From a bacterium (GTDB taxonomy: Bacteria > Electryoneota > Electryoneia > Electryoneales > Electryoneaceae): a stretch of 15,946 nucleotides of DNA. Below are positions 14,530-15,946 of this stretch, one piece after another. The notes under the pieces are model-generated. The model was not told the origin of the DNA. It ran no database searches and saw only the letters and a program-made list of their open reading frames with translations. Location of the stretch: assembly GCA_028278125.1 (NCBI GenBank), contig JANQEY010000091.1:1-15946 (forward strand), given 5' to 3'. Within the stretch, counting starts at the first letter, position 1. Each line of letters begins with the position of its first letter. The position numbers were made by a program, and so were the translations under genes.

Positions 14530-15738
14530 GTGGATTTTCATCCGATTGAACAGGCGATCGAAGACATTCGTGATGGCAAGATGATCATATTGGTGGATGA
14601 CGAAGATCGTGAGAACGAGGGCGATTTTGTCATGGCTGCAAGTAAAATTTCACCAGACGCGGTGAATTTTATGGCAAAACATGGCAGAGGTATGATCTGT
14701 CTTACTTTGAAGGAAAAACGTGCACAAGAGCTTGACTTGGGACTCATGGTGGGATCAGACAGTAATACAGCTCTTCATGGTACCCGCTTTACTATTACAA
14801 TAGACGCTGTTGAGGGAACTACAACCGGTATCTCAGCCGCAGACAGGGCGATTACAATTATGAAAGCCGTTGATCCGAATACCAATGCGTCGGATTTTGG
14901 TCGTCCTGGTCATATTCATCCTATTATCGCTGTCGAAGGCGGTGTTCTCAGGAGAGCCGGGCATACCGAGGGAACAGTTGATCTTGCCCGGTTAGCTGGT
15001 CTTCCGCCAATGGGTGTGCTCTGCGAAATAATGAATGAAGACGGGACCATGGCACGTGTCCCGCAGCTCAAAGAAGTGGCGAAACAGCACGATTTACGGA
15101 TGTACACGATCCGTGATCTGATTGAGTATAGGCGCAGGACGGAGAAACTTGTACAAAGAACGGTTGAAGTACCGCTCCCAAGCAAGTTCGGTGACTTTGA
15201 GCTTTACCATTACAGCGAGGTGAATACAGGTAAAGAGCATATCGCGATGGTAAAGGGATCTTGGGAAGAAAATGAGGCTGTGCTTGTCCGGGTACATAGT
15301 GAATGCCTCACAGGAGATGTTCTCGGCTCCAGCCGGTGCGATTGTGGTGAACAACGTGATAGAGCACTCCAGATAATTGATGAAGAGGGCAAAGGGGTAT
15401 TCCTCTATATGCGGCAGGAGGGTCGTGGCATTGGACTCCAGGCAAAGCTTGAAGCATATAAGCTGCAGGACCTTGGTCATGATACCGTTGAAGCGAATAT
15501 AATGCTTGGATACAAACCTGATTTACGGGATTATGGTATTGGTGCCCAGATACTTGAAGATCTTGGTGTCCGTAAAATTAAGTTACTGACGAACAATCCC
15601 AAGAAAATTGTCGGTTTAAAAGGTTATGGGCTTGAAGTTGTAGATCGTGTTCCGATTGAAGTAGAACCAAATACTTACAATGAGGAATACATACATACGA
15701 AAAAAGAAAAAATGGGACATTTACTAGAAAATTCATAA
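14530..15738 (+). CDS. ribBA: Bifunctional DHBP synthase / GTP cyclohydrolase II RibBA
   Basis: The N-terminal domain (about 1-202) turns ribulose 5-phosphate into dihydroxybutanone phosphate, and the C-terminal domain (about 208-400) opens GTP; together they give both riboflavin precursors. RibB marks are [16 protein letters not shown] (22-37), [19 protein letters not shown] (125-132) and [17 protein letters not shown] (141-157). RibA marks are [11 protein letters not shown] (253-263), the zinc ligands Cys259, Cys270 and Cys272, [11 protein letters not shown] (293-303), [12 protein letters not shown] (331-342) and LLTNNPKK (352-359). Both active sites look complete. The protein has 402 residues. 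The start is GTG with AGGGAG 7 bases upstream. A 67-bp gap after ribE holds a small hairpin TGCTG-TTAAT-CAGCA (14503-14517) beside this ribosome site. Confidence 0.97.
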   Translation: MDFHPIEQAIEDIRDGKMIILVDDEDRENEGDFVMAASKISPDAVNFMAKHGRGMICLTLKEKRAQELDLGLMVGSDSNTALHGTRFTITIDAVEGTTTGISAADRAITIMKAVDPNTNASDFGRPGHIHPIIAVEGGVLRRAGHTEGTVDLARLAGLPPMGVLCEIMNEDGTMARVPQLKEVAKQHDLRMYTIRDLIEYRRRTEKLVQRTVEVPLPSKFGDFELYHYSEVNTGKEHIAMVKGSWEENEAVLVRVHSECLTGDVLGSSRCDCGEQRDRALQIIDEEGKGVFLYMRQEGRGIGLQAKLEAYKLQDLGHDTVEANIMLGYKPDLRDYGIGAQILEDLGVRKIKLLTNNPKKIVGLKGYGLEVVDRVPIEVEPNTYNEEYIHTKKEKMGHLLENS

Positions 15739-15748
15739 GGAGCTAAAA

Positions 15749-15946
15749 ATGCCCAGGACGATAGAAGGTACCCTCGAAGCTAAGGGTAAAAAGTTTGCTA
15801 TAATCATCAGCAGGTTCAACCATTTTATCACAGACAGGTTGCTGGAGGGTGCTGTTGACGGTCTGACTCGTCACGGTGCAACAGATAAGAACATAACAGT
15901 AGTACGTGTACCGGGTAGTTTTGAGATTCCATCAGTTGCCAAAAAG
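15749..15946 (+). CDS. ribH: 6,7-dimethyl-8-ribityllumazine synthase, N-terminal part (3' end outside window)
   Basis: Sixty-six codons are visible before the window ends. The sequence shows [22 protein letters not shown], the substrate-site N-terminus of lumazine synthase, and [16 protein letters not shown], with the conserved PGSFEIP loop. The enzyme condenses dihydroxybutanone phosphate with the pyrimidine to give the lumazine that riboflavin synthase uses, usually as a 60-subunit shell or a pentamer. AAGGAG stands 6 bases before the ATG, and ribBA ends 10 bases upstream. It completes the operon order ribD-ribE-ribBA-ribH. Confidence 0.96.
   Translation, partial: MPRTIEGTLEAKGKKFAIIISRFNHFITDRLLEGAVDGLTRHGATDKNITVVRVPGSFEIPSVAKK

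Overview
This is a bacterial chromosomal window with moderate base composition, GC in the mid-40s percent by eye. It is dense with housekeeping genes. Shine-Dalgarno sites are mostly clear, some genes start with TTG or GTG, and a few intergenic regions hold sigma70-like promoter hexamers. Nothing seen fixes the taxon. The mix of a CopA-type ATPase, ruvC-ruvA, nnr, an OPT transporter, trpS-scpA-scpB and a ribD-ribE-ribBA-ribH operon would suit many uncultured environmental bacteria. No phage, plasmid, rRNA, tRNA or CRISPR signal was recognised.

Layout. At 2-661 (+) is the C-terminal third of a Cu(I)-type P1B ATPase. Converging on it is a minus-strand cluster, ruvC-ruvA-small coiled protein (2025 down to 666), with an ATGA overlap between ruvC and ruvA. 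At 2210-3889 (+) is nnr, the bifunctional NAD(P)HX repair enzyme, with an unusual Cys/His-rich C-terminal tail and a strong terminator after it. At 3973-4514 there are two tandem 271-bp units. Each carries a copy of the last 43 bp of the neighbouring OPT-transporter gene joined to a REPIN-like repeat; the intact transporter gene follows (4514-6541, -). At 6763-7296 (+) is a flavin-reductase-like protein. It is followed by a third, inverted copy of the repeat and a separate small palindrome. Then come trpS, scpA and scpB (7664-10129, +), and a 583-aa Rossmann-fold protein of unknown role with its own likely promoter (10392-12143, +). The window ends in a riboflavin operon (12282 onward, +): promoter, FMN riboswitch, candidate terminator and other hairpins, ribD, ribE, ribBA, and the start of ribH, cut by the window edge.

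How the parts work together. The rib genes form a full route from GTP and ribulose 5-phosphate to riboflavin, except for the dephosphorylation step, and appear to be controlled by FMN through the riboswitch. RuvA and RuvC act at Holliday junctions; ruvB is not in the window. ScpA and ScpB act with SMC in chromosome condensation. Nnr repairs damaged NAD(P)H.

The most unusual structure is the repeat family. Three copies of a roughly 175-bp element have GTAG at their ends and inverted CCCGGAT hairpins, and one hairpin seems to keep its fold through compensatory change. In two copies the GTAG end is fused exactly to a duplicated 3' end of the OPT gene. This resembles REP/REPIN elements moved by RAYT transposases, but no transposase is present here.
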